DNA of 64,000 bases, from positions 40,728,672-40,792,671 of the forward strand of contig NC_087062.1 of NCBI RefSeq assembly GCF_963678635.1, in the 5' to 3' direction. Of this stretch, positions 1 through 11,424 are shown in pieces (the stretch's first letter is position 1; each line of letters opens with the position of its first letter). The DNA comes from Symsagittifera roscoffensis (lineage: Eukaryota > Xenacoelomorpha > Acoela > Convolutidae). The position numbers were made by a program, and so were the translations under genes. Below the pieces are notes generated by a model, which was not told the origin of the DNA, searched no databases, and saw only the letters and a list, made by a program, of their open reading frames with translations.

Positions 1-624
1 ATAAAGGAACACTTTTACTCAACACTTTTATTCGCGAATTAGATTATCAAAATAAAAAGTTCGTTCTAATAAAAACTCGCTAGTTTAAAAAAAACGGATG
101 AAACTGCGATCAAAGCTGTCAACGGAGATAATTCCTGGTCAGTTTATACTTCTGACCATTTTGTCTTTGGGTGTCTTTTACTTTAACTTTACTTTTTTCC
201 GACGCAAAATCATGTACCACAAACAATCATCCAAATGAGCTGAATGATAGATCAATCTTGATTCCGTCAATATTTAAAAAACGTTTTATTAGGGTCAAGA
301 AAACCAGTTTGAAACTTTGCTCTTTTGTCTATTTTCAAATGAGTAAGGCGAGAGGATAGGTGATCTCATATAATCTTTTACAGATAGGCGAAGTTGCACT
401 TCGCATACACAAACAAAAATATGACCAATAACGCTACTGGGAAAAATGAATGAGTAAAACTTTGAGTCTGTATAATTTCTTAAGTGACGCACGCCAATTG
501 TGAGTCTACATAAATGCTAAGTGACGCAAGCCAATAATGACGCATTGGCAGTACCAGTAATTTTGATAGTACAAGTCATTGGCAGTACCAGTCATTTACC
601 AACTAATATGCCTCAAATTGTAGA

Positions 625-893
625 GCGGACGCATTTTAACCAGTATACAAAAAGTTCATTAAAAACATCGGATATTATCCGTCAAGACAAGATTAATGTG
701 CATAAGATCCGAGACAAATTATATTACAAATAGCACTTTAGCTTAAAGGTATCATGGATATGTAGCGCAGAGGTAGGGAAGGAGACACGCAACAAAATAA
801 GCGGGTTCAAAACTGGGCAGGAGCGTATGAGCTGGTCTTTGATCTTATGCACATACTGCAAAAAAACACTCAAAATGAATACTAATACTTGCG
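625..893 (+). repeat. tRNA-related SINE-like repeat
   Basis: Positions 762-776 resemble a Pol III A box (TAGCGCAGAGGTAGG) and 804-814 resemble a B box (GGTTCAAAACT). The spacing of about 42 nt is that of a tRNA gene, but no full cloverleaf can be folded by eye. Parts recur about 0.9 kb downstream: 625-670 again at 1571-1616 and 840-893 again at 1729-1787, both direct, while 722-781 is found inverted at 1617-1676. A weak further match to the tail lies near 4108-4140. This behaviour suggests a dispersed SINE-like family rather than a functional tRNA. Confidence 0.4.
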
Positions 894-1570
894 AGTTAGA
901 TTGGAAAAAAAAGAGTTCATGCTATCGTATCACACAAGCTTTACTAGTGTAAAAATTGAGATCTAGCTTCCTCATTCCAAAAGTTTATCAAAACGATTTT
1001 TTTTTGTAAACAGTTATGTAATTTTTTCAATCTCAACAAGATTTAGCTCGTGGGGTTGTTTTTTTTTGCATAGTTTTTGAAGTTGAAACATTTAGCGCTA
1101 ATTGCACAGCCACCTCCAGTTTTATTCCAACACTTAATTTTTCGAGTTTAAATGGGTGAAATCCGGGCAGAAGACTGCTAAATCATGAGATTTATTTCAC
1201 TCATTGACGGAACTGAATTTTTTATCCCACACTTTTGGTATAGAAAAACCGCATATTCAGGTCTTGCTGGTACAATCAAGACAGTCATAGGCATTTTGAT
1301 GCTTTTTCATTTGACTTGAGCTATCGTAGAGGTATCATTTCCATTGAGTTCATAGAAACCAATACAGAGAAACAGAGAACATTGCAAAGTTTTAACTACA
1401 AAAAAATAGCATGCAATTAACAAAAATAAAAATAAATAACGTTTTTTTTTAAATTTTTTTTTGGCTCTGCTCCATTTCTCCTACTTTTTAAATCAATAGT
1501 TTTTATGATTTTTTTGTGTAAATGGGCATTGTTACGAGAAGTGTTGTCTGAAAATGAAGAACGATATAGC

Positions 1571-1787
1571 GCGGACGCATTTAAACTGGTATACGAAAAA
1601 GTTCATTAAAAACATCGTTCCCTATCTCTATGCTACAAATCCATGATACTTTGAAGCTAAAGTGCGATTTGTAATATAATAGTCTGTGTTAATATCCTTA
1701 GCATTGGCTGTACTTATTAGCTGGTTATAGATCTTATTGCATATGCTGCAAAAAAAGAACACTTTCAAAATGAACACTAATATTTGC
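1571..1787. repeat. second, rearranged copy of the SINE-like repeat
   Basis: This stretch combines direct matches to 625-670 and 840-893 with an inverted match (1617-1676) to 722-781 that includes the A-box-like segment. Identity is roughly 85 percent by eye. The mixed orientation means it is not a simple tandem copy. Confidence 0.4.
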
Positions 1788-2307
1788 TTTGCAATTTTTA
1801 TTTACTACAGGTAACTAGTTTTCGGAGATTTTTTAGCGCTTTCTTGGCGATAGAAAATTTTGCTAAGGAAAAAACTTATTATAAAACTTTTTTGTTATTT
1901 CCTTTTCGAAGACAACTGTAGCCAATTAGGCCTAACTTACTAATCATTGAAGCTGTCGTCTAGATCTTTTCATCACACCACGCACAAAAAAAAAACAAAA
2001 AAAAATTGTTTTCTATTTTCAGTTTTTTTTTTTCAGTGAATTGGGTCGGAACTTTCAAGGCTATTTGCACAGCAACCGGCTATCCTTGTGTCCAATTACC
2101 ATTGATCTGGTCAACAATTTACCGCTGCTAATTGCTGCCTGCTGCATATAGTCGCACTCTAAAGCTCGTCGTTTGTTTTTTTTTTTTCACTACAAATATC
2201 ACTTTCGACGAAATCAGAGCCGGACAAGAAATTAATGCAACATCCTACACAAATTTTTCCAACTAGTGAACCATAATAGAATTATTCGGCAGTTGATATC
2301 GACGAAC

Positions 2308-5300
2308 CTGTTATGTCTTGTACTTCGTTCATGGTTTTCAAATCATCGTAAATCATTCGCAACAGCTGCGACCCATGTCCCTTTCTCAAATACGGAGGCA
2401 AAATTAGGAACTGGCTAAAACAATTTTAACTGATCTTTCTGTTACTTCATTAGCCTACTGATGATTTTTGAAACATTTTACCTGACTCGAGCCCTCTTTA
2501 AATCAGGGTAGCAATAGAAGAGATAGACGGTACAATAGCCAACAAACGCGTATCTAGTGTTTCCGTTGAGAGAGAACTTGTCATATCTAAAATACACAAA
2601 CTCAGAAGGACGGATACTTATTACACAGAGACGAAGCAAAGTTTCGCATCACTTGCGATACAACACAAACAAAGCATGACAAACAAGCAGACAGAAACTT
2701 AGACAAGAGCCGCTAATATAATTTTTTTTGAAAATGTCGAGAAACTAAGTTCGTTTTTTAAAAAAGATACATGATAAATCAGAAAAATGGTAGTTAAATT
2801 AGGATAGAAATAAAGCTGTATTAAATCGGGAATTGTTGAGCAGACCCGTTAAGACAAATAAATATAGTTTCATAAAAACTCTAAAAACTCACAAAACAAT
2901 TAAATATCATGCTACTAAGACGATTAAGTGTAAGCCGAAAAAAAAACCTTTAAGCCGATTAAACAAAAAATATATATCGAACCCGATTTGGGAAAATTAA
3001 AACCAAAATAAACATGTAGCGAAGCAGAGCTTGCGATACAATATCAAAAAGAATTGCAGAGGTAGCCGAAAGCCATCAAAATAAATTGAATAGTGCAATA
3101 AACCAATAAAGCCATTCAAGTCGAAGAAGTTTTTAACGTGAACTATAAAAAATCTTACTACGAAGTTACCTGCAACATTATAATTTTGGATATAGTACTC
3201 TTGAATGTTCAAAAAGCCGACCTATCAAATAAAATGCCCGCGCAAAAAATCGGCCAAAAAAATACGTCCATATATGATAGAGCAAAAATAGATTTCGAAA
3301 AAGCGAAAACTTTAACTTTTAGATTTTTTCAAGAGAAATTTTAGCGATTTTTCAGAAACTTATTGTGCCAATACCTCAACTTAGTAACAAGAACTTGTTT
3401 TATATAAGTAAAACAAGGAGGCTAAGTAGCTACAAAAATAAGTCCGGAAGAAACAACGAAAAAAAACGTACAAAAGGCCATGCAGTTGAGGAATCATCAA
3501 TTTCCTTTTTTCCTCAGTAACAGAAACTTTTCGTGGGAAGTTAACGAACTAACAAGTAAAGAATTAAATAAAGAACGAAGTAAAGAATTGAAAGAACACG
3601 ACAGTAAAGCAGCTTTAAGAAAAGAAATAAGCCTCGAATTAGAAAAACTTTGCTACGTATTAGCTTCGAACATGCAACCTCGAGATTTGGAGTCTCACGC
3701 CCTGCCCTTTCGGCCACGAACGCTTAACAATCAGCAAACACTGGTCACAAATAAATCAGCTACAAATGCTAATATATTGCCAATGCAAAAGCAGCAAAAG
3801 TAGCACCAAATACAAATAGACTCAATTTTGCATGCAATAATTTGGAATACAACAAACTGACTTCCACACTAACTTAGCATGTAACAAATCCCAAAGCATA
3901 AAGCCACATTATGTATAATTATGCATTACAAAAATTTGCGAGATATATTGAGTTAGAACATTTCTGAAACCGAGTTTTCACTAGTGTTATGTTGTTTGAA
4001 ACAAATCACTTTCTCGGTTTATTTGACGAATTAAAAATGCATCAACTGTGTTAACTTACTAATATTCGAATGTCAAAGCACATGCTATCAAAAAGCGGTA
4101 AAAAAGCCACCAATATTTGCGACTTAGGTTGGCAAAAAAAACTCAATTTTCAATCAATTTTAATTTTAAAAAACTGACCAGGAACCAATAGACAAAAACA
4201 AGGTAAATAAGCCAATAAATTCAGTTCAACATCCAAAAAGCTGAAAAAAACTATTTCAGAGAAAAAAATCACATTTTAGAACTTGCAAGAAAGCTCACCT
4301 AAGTTCGCTAGTGTGAATAGAACGAGAGAAAGCAAAGTTCTAATAAAATGGCAAAAACAGAATGCTGATTTTTTCAAACTACAAAATCTTAAATTAGGAG
4401 CAAAGATAAATTTTTTGGAAAATTATTTTCTGATGTGATAGCGATTAGTGATTTGAAAACCCCGAGACTGTTCCTGAAAACCGTGATCGTTGCAAGAAAT
4501 TTTATCCACAAAGCAGTTAAAGCAATACAGAAAAAAACCACGAAAACTGCGCATAGACCCAAGACTTCAATTATCTCTGCCAAAAAGAATATGGAAAATG
4601 GCATGCAACTCAAAAAACATTTTCGAATAAATCTACTTCTGTGAAGGAAAAACACTTTTTTTGATTTGAACCTCGGAAGTTTTTTAAAGTGTTCCTTAGA
4701 AGTTAAATTTCAGCTTTGGCAAAAAAACTCAATTTTCAATCAATTTTAATTTTAAAAAACTGACCAGGAACCAATAGACAAAAACATGGTAAATAAGCCA
4801 ATAAATTCAGTTCAACATCCAAAAAGCTGGAAAAAAAACTATTTCAGAGAAAAAAATCACATTTCAGAACTTGCATACTCCAACTACATAGCAAGGCACA
4901 TGTAAGATGTAGGTTGTACATAAGTAATTTACCAATTCTAATTTCCTTCGATTTGACCACATTGTGAACAAACTTACTTACGGGAAAAAACTATAGCATC
5001 CGGTTGCAATACCCTTGCTTATCGCATGGGTAAAAATAAATATTGAATGGAACGGGTATTTTTAATGTATACATTCTGAACGCAGGTCTGTTGGTTGAAG
5101 AAAGTGCAGCTTTAAAAAAAATGATTTTATGGACAAAATCTTTAGAAGAACAAGTCTATGTTCCGAACTGATAACACTGGCTAAACGCGAGCACAATCAT
5201 CTCATAGGTAAACATACAGTGCACATTAATTAATCGGAAGGAAGAGTACAGATCACACAAACTCTCGCACTGTTTCATGATCTCATCGCAGTATGACATG

Positions 5301-7148
5301 AAATCCCTACATTTTTACGGTGCTTTATCTGTAAATTTATCTTGGTATGTGTCCACTTTTAAGATTGTACGCCTTTTTAACGTTTGGTATAATTTTAGAC
5401 TCTGATGATGAATTTGTTATTTTGAAAACGTTTTGACGATTGACTGTTTTTCTCTTGCAAAATTTAAAAAGAAAAATGAAAAATTTCCGCAAAATATCTT
5501 TTAACTCAAATACTTCCACCAATCAGGCTTTAGAAATCGCATTGATGATTATAAATGAAAGCAGCACTTTCAACAAGAGTCTGTGCTACGGGAAGTAGGC
5601 CGACAAAAAATAAACAGCTGGACGATGATCCAAAAAAGCAAAAGATATCTAGTTTAAAAGAAAAACAGGTCTCGGTCGAACCACAAGCCTTGGTAGTATC
5701 AACCGAATGTGTTACCTCTACGTTAGATGCGCTGGGAGGCTGCTATATTTTTGAACTCATTATGAAGTAAGATGAAGCATCTGCGAAATCTTGTCAACCA
5801 AGTTGTTTAGGTGAAAAAAAGTCAAGTACCCGTTTGCAACACCATTTATTATCGCGCGGGTGAAGAACAGAAACATAAATACAAACATTGTATAGAACTT
5901 CCACTCGGGGTCATCGTCTTCAATGAAACTGGAGCCATCGATGAACCATGTGAGAAATGTCTGCATATCTTTGTGGTAGCTCAAAAACCCAGGAGTAGTG
6001 CTATCTGATTTAAATAGGCAGAAACACTTTTCCTTGTGATCTAAAGAAAACTTTAAAAATTATTTTACGAGAGTTAAAATATAGTGAACTTCAGATAAAA
6101 GTTTATATTTACCATCATAACGAGAATATTGAGTAAGCAGCATTCCGTGTGGTTTGAAAGCCTCGTCTTTTTTTAGTTCTTTCAAGAAGTCGAATTCCGA
6201 CGATATGATTCCATTTGTAAAATTCTTCTTCAAGCTCTCTTGAGGGTCATCATCAACCTAGAAAGATGAATTTCTTTTGTAGCAGATACTGGTACGAGAG
6301 CATACACGCACCAGCAGATTTAGGTAGGAGGTGCGAAGGGCGGACGCCCCCACCCCTCAGGGATTCGACCCCTGCCGACCAAAAGGTTCCCCCTTTGTAC
6401 TTTTTTGAGATATCCATTTTTGGCTGACTGCCCCTCAAAATTTTCTAAAAGGCGCCTTTGGCCCAAAAATATACTAATTCTGAGGGGCGAGCACGCACCG
6501 AAAAAACGCAATATTTCGGTCAAAATTTTCCAAAAATTGCCTTAAAACGCTTTTTTTTTGCCTATTTTTGGTCAAAATGGGGTCTTTAGAGTGATTTGGG
6601 AGAGCTCAGAAAACCAATTTGGTCGACCTAAAAAAAGTCGACAATATTTTCAATTTTTTCTTTTGAAGATCTGCCCACCCCCTCGAAAAACCCTAGATCC
6701 GCCCCTGCATACAAAATTGCACATAATCAAGTAAAAATTTAACCTACCTTAGCTTCAATTGACTCCTCAATTCTTCCTGAATAATTAACGCGAATGAAGC
6801 ATTTGAGAGTTCCGGCTGTGTAGTACATGTCTATTGCCAGGTCCTTGTATCCAAAAATTGTCTCACTGGCAACATAGTAAAAAAACTTAAAATCATAGAG
6901 GTCAAAGCAACTATTGCTCAGAACAAGGCTGTGTACTAACTCCTCTCCAAATATCTGATGAGCAAACTGTGGTTTAAACGTTACGCGATCATTTTCAAAG
7001 TCTTCGATTGAGTGAACTAAATAGGAACATGATTCTAAACCAGTCAATAAAAAGTAGTAAGTTTAACTAAGAAAACGTGTTGTCGACCGCTAACCATAAT
7101 GAAAAGTTATGCACTCAAGTGCTTCACTTTTGAAGGCCTCAACTTGTC
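2308..7148 (-). CDS. HAT1: Histone acetyltransferase type B catalytic subunit (HAT1), partial, seven exons
   Basis: HAT1 acetylates newly made histone H4 (Lys5 and Lys12) together with an RbAp46/48-type partner. I recognise exons 7148-7095, 7034-6941, 6865-6748, 6257-6113, 6040-5887, 2586-2482 and 2414-2308. All junctions are GT/AG and all phases agree. Translation follows animal HAT1 in order: SIEDFEND, then HQIFGEDETIFGYK across a 75-bp intron, the QTFLTWFI and DDDPEWKFY region, FVGYCTVYLFYCYP, and the acetyl-CoA-binding motif RKGHGSQLL (motif A, R/Q-x-x-G-x-G/A). No stop or frameshift is seen in these exons. The first coding exon and the C-terminal exons with the catalytic Glu-Asp pair are not found in the window. 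A Gypsy element starts 265 bp upstream of the first recognised exon, in opposite orientation. The large intron (2587-5886) and the MITE-bearing intron (6258-6747) are expanded relative to the others. Confidence 0.88.
4131..4287. repeat. 157-bp direct repeat, first copy
   Basis: This stretch matches 4718-4875 at about 96 percent by eye, with 0.43 kb between the copies. Part of the repeat (from about 4771) also forms the left edge of the second HAT1-plus-element unit at 30431, so it may have served as a recombination site. Confidence 0.75.
4718..4875. repeat. 157-bp direct repeat, second copy
   Basis: Near-identical partner of 4131-4287. From about 4771 onward it continues into the sequence repeated at 30431 and beyond, so it contains the left breakpoint of the large duplicated segment. 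Confidence 0.75.
6309..6707. mobile_element. hAT-like MITE in a HAT1 intron
   Basis: A 399-bp element without coding capacity. Its ends are imperfect inverted repeats: left CACCAGCAGATTTAGG against the reverse complement of the right end, CAGGGGCGGATCTAGG, matching at 11 of 16 positions. It is flanked by an 8-bp target duplication, CATACACG at 6301-6308 and CATACAAA at 6708-6715, matching at 6 of 8. An 8-bp duplication with a CAGGG-type end is the signature of hAT-superfamily non-autonomous elements. The inner ends are GC-rich and complementary. It sits between HAT1 exons 6748-6865 and 6113-6257 and was copied with them at 31980-32378, with partial copies at 30235-30408 and 63329-63525. Confidence 0.7.
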
Positions 7149-7413
7149 CTGAAAAAGCTTGAACCATATCTATCTAAAAAGATACCGAAACTTTCTCATA
7201 AAATCAGTAGAAGGAAAGTATTATCATAGTAACGGAGGTTACAGTCAGGAGTCGCTTCATCACATTCATTACGAGGCCAAACTGTGCATTGTAAGCATAT
7301 TCCGCAACAAGGACGCTCCCTTTGTTCTTTACTTTCCTTTGATCGTTCCGACAAAATTTTCACATGTTTAAAGACTTGTCTCTGGCATCCAGAAACATAC
7401 AGACACAAAATTG
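7149..7413. other. Host flank between HAT1 exon and the 5' LTR
   Basis: The minus strand is open for 70 codons (7408-7196) with a Cys-rich stretch, but I cannot tie it to HAT1 or to any family. The last three bases, TTG at 7411-7413, are the candidate target duplication of the element that follows. The first HAT1 coding exon is expected upstream of here and is not seen. Confidence 0.5.
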
Positions 7414-9229
7414 TGTGACATTCGACCAGAATGTGAAAAATGCAATCTCTGCAGAATTCGAATTTTTAGCAGCGAGCCTTCCGGATTGATGATTATTAAG
7501 AATTAAGAACGTTATTGGAACGATTGGCCAAACGGTGAGGGCCAGAATATTCTGGTATTATAAAATTTTAAAAATTCGAAGTGATGACGTAACATTTCTG
7601 TGTGCCAGTCGGTCATGTCTGGAGGTTTGACCTTGAGAAACACGTAATTTTGGTGTGAAGTTTTAATTTTAAAAATTTCGAATGGAGCCTGTCATGCTGG
7701 GTTTTCTCGAACCAACTGAAAACGCAAAAATCAAAAATCAGAACGTCCGAATTAACAATTGCGGGAAACTACTCAAGAAAAAGGCAGGAAATTGCTATTC
7801 GCAATTTCTCGATACGAAATAATCAGAGAGTAGAGCTGTCTTATCCTGAAAACAGGAGAATAGAATACAGACTTGAGAAAGGACGACTATTCGAACGGAA
7901 AGGAGTGAACATTCAATGGAAGAGTGGACAACTCGAGTGTCCCAATGGTTCATTCAGAAACTTTGATTCTTGAGACAGAACTTACTTCTGTTGTTAAAAC
8001 TAATTAGCATCAAACTTGTTCAGTTATATTATTAGTTCTCAAGCTGCTTATCTTTTAGTTATTCCTCATACTCAAGTGCATCGACATGTGAGTTCTCAAT
8101 TTAAATTTCTCGAGTGTATTTTATGATAGTTATGTTGAGATAAGGCGAGTTTCAGGTTGATCCATCTGAAATGGATCAAAGTTCCACTGTCCAATAAGAA
8201 GTAACTAAGCGGATTGTTTCGACCCGGTTTTTAACGGCGTTCATGTATTTTGGGTATTTCGAGACTTAAGTATGGGGACGTTTTTATTTCTAGAGTGGGG
8301 GGGGGGTATTTTGGTAGTGGCCTTTAAGCTGTAACGGGTTCCAGTCTCATGTCGCAAGCGAACCGAATTGGCTCCGACCGTTCTTGAGGTAGAAAAACAC
8401 AAGAGATAGTGTCCCTGACTCTTGAGCCAATGGTTATAGGGCCTATTTTTCTTAAGCCTCATGTGTGACTACAGTAGACGAATGTTACACTGAGAAACGT
8501 CAGAAACGGCCATTTTGGCAAAGAAATATAAGAAAAACACAACAACATTAGTTGCGCGGATGAGAAGTACGAAAATTGTGAGAAAAAACAATAGCCGATT
8601 GCAGAAATAGCAGTGAACACTCCGAGTTGCAACCATTGTGTCGCTACAATAGTTGCAGGGCCGTTGCAGACAACGGTGAAGGGTGGAGGACAGCCTTCCG
8701 GATTAAGAGGAAGTCAAGATTAGCGAGCTTGATTCAGTGGATTCAAGAATCCGGAAGGGTTTCGGGACTGAAACTTTTAGCCTGTTATATAGACTTTTAG
8801 CTTCTTGTCATGTCCTGATTTGAATTTAATTAACATCTGGATTCATTTTGATAAGGATGAGAAGCTAGGAGTTGGGGGAAAGGGTTGATCCATCTTCGAT
8901 GGAGATGATGATTTTTATCTACTGAACAAAAACAATAGTAATATAATCAATAGTAGTAGCCCTGTTTTTTGGAGTGACCTCTTGGTCTGGGGATACTGAA
9001 ACCCAGACATGAGCTCACTATTTCTGCATGTAATCTAGTTAATTTGAGTGTTTTGACCGAAGCCGGAAGCAGTAACGTTTTTGTCGACCCGATGTTAGAA
9101 AAGACCACCGAAAGTACTGGCTTGGTAGAGACGGTGAAAAGCATGCAAAGCTCTGTTTAGACGTTAGCCAGTCGTCTTAAGACTTAGTTTTCTTTTCCGT
9201 CGATATGTATCTTCCGGGCGAATTTTACA
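7414..9229 (+). mobile_element. 5' LTR of copy 1
   Basis: Starts TGTGACATTCG and ends with a near-perfect inverted match of that start, CGAATTTTACA here and CGAATGTTACA in the 3' LTR of copy 2. Leaving out the nested insertion (889 bp plus a 3-bp duplication), the length is 924 bp, exactly that of the 3' LTR at 61799-62722. It contains a stem-loop pair: CCTTCCGGATT near 8690 with AATCCGGAAGGG near 8747. This is the sequence family that recurs throughout the leader. Confidence 0.85.
7601..8489 (+). mobile_element. Nested solo LTR of a related family
   Basis: An 889-bp insertion absent from the three LTR copies at 60713, 61257 and 61799. It begins TGTGCC and ends CGAATGTTACA, the same 3' terminus as the host LTR, and is flanked by a 3-bp direct repeat, CTG at 7598-7600 and 8490-8492. 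The inner sequence is otherwise largely unlike the host LTR apart from a shared GGTTGATCCATC segment. That makes a solo LTR of a sister family the best reading. It is present in both units, so it was inserted before the large duplication. Confidence 0.7.
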
Positions 9230-9287
9230 TAGATGTTTTTATGGCGCTCCTGGGTGTTATTCTTTTTAACATCATGACCAGCAGAAC

Positions 9288-9329
9288 CGTTAACGAGCAC
9301 TCCGCGCCGAGCGGATGCTCACATTAACG
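9288..9329 (+). promoter_or_regulatory. GC-rich hairpin in the leader
   Basis: The arms CGTTAACGAGCACTCCGC and the reverse complement of GCGGATGCTCACATTAACG pair over most of their length around a 5-nt loop. It lies about 60 nt past the LTR, where packaging or primer-related RNA structure is common in retroelements; a role is inference only. Confidence 0.4.
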
Positions 9330-11236
9330 CCCTTAATAGGCCTAAACCGCCGGGGCGGAAGGGTAGTTCGGAACGCGGAAGCCTTCCGGATTACCGTGAA
9401 TAGCTTTTAAACTTAGTTAAGACCGAAAATTCACGAACCAGGAAGGGTGGGGGGATTCGCGGTCCCGTCATTTCCTGAATGGTTTGTGACCAAAAACACT
9501 TAAAGATATATATAAAACCAAACAAAAATTAGTATAGTACCCAAGAAAAACAAAAAACATAAAAAAAACATACGAAAAAACCAAAAACAGTAAAAAAGTA
9601 TAAAATCAGTAGAAATCATCACTCCAGACAAGATGTGATCCGACCCCCCCGTTTGTTGTTGATAGATATATTGTTGTTACAGGCATTTATATCAGTCAAG
9701 ATTGTTGTGATCAGTTTTGTAGCCCGTTTGTGAGGCTTGTACTGTAGGATTATTTGAGCATTTAAGCACGTTAATGATAAATTGCGCTCAATCCGGAAGG
9801 GTCAGCTGATTTGCGCTCAATTCGGAAGGGTCTTGGGAGAAGACTGATCGGGCAAGCAGTACAAGGAGCAACAAGAAGGGGCTCAACGACAACAACAATC
9901 GACTGTTGGGTATCGTTAGCAAGTTTTGTGTCCCTTTTGGTACAAAAATTAAGATAGTAATCTGTGGGGGGCTCGACAGTGCTGCACTGTAGTGACCCTT
10001 CACCGAACTGCGAATATCCGAGTTAAGCACCTTAATTCGGATATTAAACAAACCCGGAGGGGTATAGTATTACTATTATTATTACTTATAGAGCCTATAT
10101 TAATAGTCTTTTATCGTTTTTCAGTGAAAAACAACGAAAACAGACCGGTTTTTAGGGTCAAAATAGCGATATTTTGATCCCCCCACAAGTCGCGATTTTT
10201 GAAATATCGATATTTTTTGAAACGGAAAAAAGCGCTAAGTTAGTGTGTTACATCGTAACTGCACTACCATAATAGATAGAACCGGTTAAGTTTAGTTCGG
10301 AAGTGGTTGGAACTAATTTGGAACAAAAAACCAAATTTTCGTGATTTTTGAGAAAACGAAACACTATAAATTTAGAAAACTTTTTGAAATTTTTGAGTTA
10401 CGACAGTAAAAATAGTTGTTCGGACAACGTCTACTAGTGAATCTACAAGTTTTAAAACCCGCTACCCGAAAGCCTTCCGGGTTGCAGAGAAATCGAACTT
10501 AACGTGTTTGATTTGGTGGATTCATCAATCCGGAGGGGTACAGGTAGTATAGTTTTTCTCAAATTTTTTCAACTAAAGCGTTTTAGATCGGGTGTTTTGC
10601 ATTGAACTAGAAGAGTATAGGCCTTTTGAGCTCGGGTCAATAATTTTTAGGACGAAAGGACCAGATTTGCGGAAAAAGTTAGGCGGAACCTATAAGAGAG
10701 AAAATTTTTGAGTTTAGAAGAAAGACGTTTTGGTTAATAACTTTGGAACTACTGGGCATATCGAGTTGATCTTAGTACCAATAGATCAGAAATTAGCTGA
10801 GCTTACTGATAGAGACAAAAGTTTTTCGGAAAAATAAGCGTGAAAATTTTTTTGAGATTGTTTTTAGCAAATTCACGTTTACAAGGTAGACCCTTCACGT
10901 TTTATAAATTTCTTTTAGAAAAGCCCTTATACCCCTACTAAAAGGTGATAGCGGTTGAATAAAGTAACTTTAGGCTGTGCTAGACGAAAAGGGAAGGCTA
11001 AAGGCACAGCAAAACCTTAATCGTGCCGAAGTTAGGCGAGCGATAAGACCCTTCACCGTTAGTGTGAATTGTCAAATAAGAGGCTTAACTTCAATCCGAA
11101 AGGGTCTAGGAAAGTAGCACATACCCTTCCTAGTTAATTGAAAGAGCAAAATTGCATCGGAGAACGTATCCGGAGGGGTATAGGTTGAAAGAAGGTAAAC
11201 TCCGAAAAGCTACTTTTACAAAACCGGAGGTCTCCC

Positions 11237-11424
11237 AATCCGGAGGGGTCAAAGGTTTTTCAAGTTAGGAGGGGTCCGAATCCGGAGGGGTCTTATAGTT
11301 GCTAATTCGGAGGGGTCCAAATCCGGAGGGGTCTTGTATTAACTAACTCAGAGGGGTCCCAATCCGGAGGGGTCTAGATTCTGCCAGTTCGGAAGGGTCC
11401 TATTTGTGCCAACCCGGAGGGGTA
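11237..11424 (+). repeat. Array of nine AATCCGGAGGGGTC-type motifs
   Basis: Motif starts are at 11237, 11265, 11279, 11304, 11320, 11345, 11361, 11386 and 11411. From 11265 on they form pairs with a repeat period of about 41 bp. Each unit has one conserved and one more degenerate motif. Scattered single copies and their reverse complements occur from 8690 to 11180. The position in the 5' leader recalls the binding-site array of the Drosophila gypsy insulator, but the motif is different. Confidence 0.8.

Larger units (their letters stand above)
1..2307. other. AT-rich noncoding flank left of the HAT1 exons
   Basis: I find no convincing gene here. The C-terminal exons of HAT1 should lie further in this direction because HAT1 reads right to left. 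I looked for its conserved Glu-Asp-Pro-Ser segment on the minus strand and did not find it, so those exons are probably beyond position 1. The stretch holds diverged short repeats, listed separately, and long A or T runs. Confidence 0.6.
2587..5886 (-). other. 3.3 kb HAT1 intron
   Basis: This is the intron between the exon ending DDDPEWKFYT and the one starting YDKF. It is AT-rich, with a donor reading AT|GTTTGT and an acceptor TTTTAG on the minus strand. It contains a 157-bp direct repeat pair (listed separately). Two plus-strand open stretches, 3480-3803 (107 codons, charged and Lys/Glu-rich) and 5555-5770 (71 codons), resemble no family I know and may be chance or repeat remnants. The left limit of the segment later duplicated with the element falls inside this intron, at about 4771. 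Confidence 0.7.

Noticed and set aside
762-830. Functional tRNA gene
   Set aside because: A-box- and B-box-like segments are present, but the acceptor and anticodon stems do not pair.
3480-3803. 107-codon plus-strand frame in the HAT1 intron
   Set aside because: Lys/Glu-rich and open, but with no family match, no splice context and AT-rich composition like its surroundings; not enough to call a gene.
5760-5886. Open continuation of the HAT1 exon on the minus strand, reading GYLTFF and SQMLHLT, similar to HAT1 GYMT and SQML
   Set aside because: The true next exons, with a much better match (FVGYCTVYLFYCYP, RKGHGSQLL) and correct phase, are at 2586-2482 and 2414-2308, so this stretch is intron and the likeness is chance.
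9242-9256. TGGCGCTCCTGGGTG as the tRNA primer binding site
   Set aside because: It starts with TGG but lies 12 nt past the LTR, and its complement does not give a convincing tRNA 3' arm. Kept only as a weak note.
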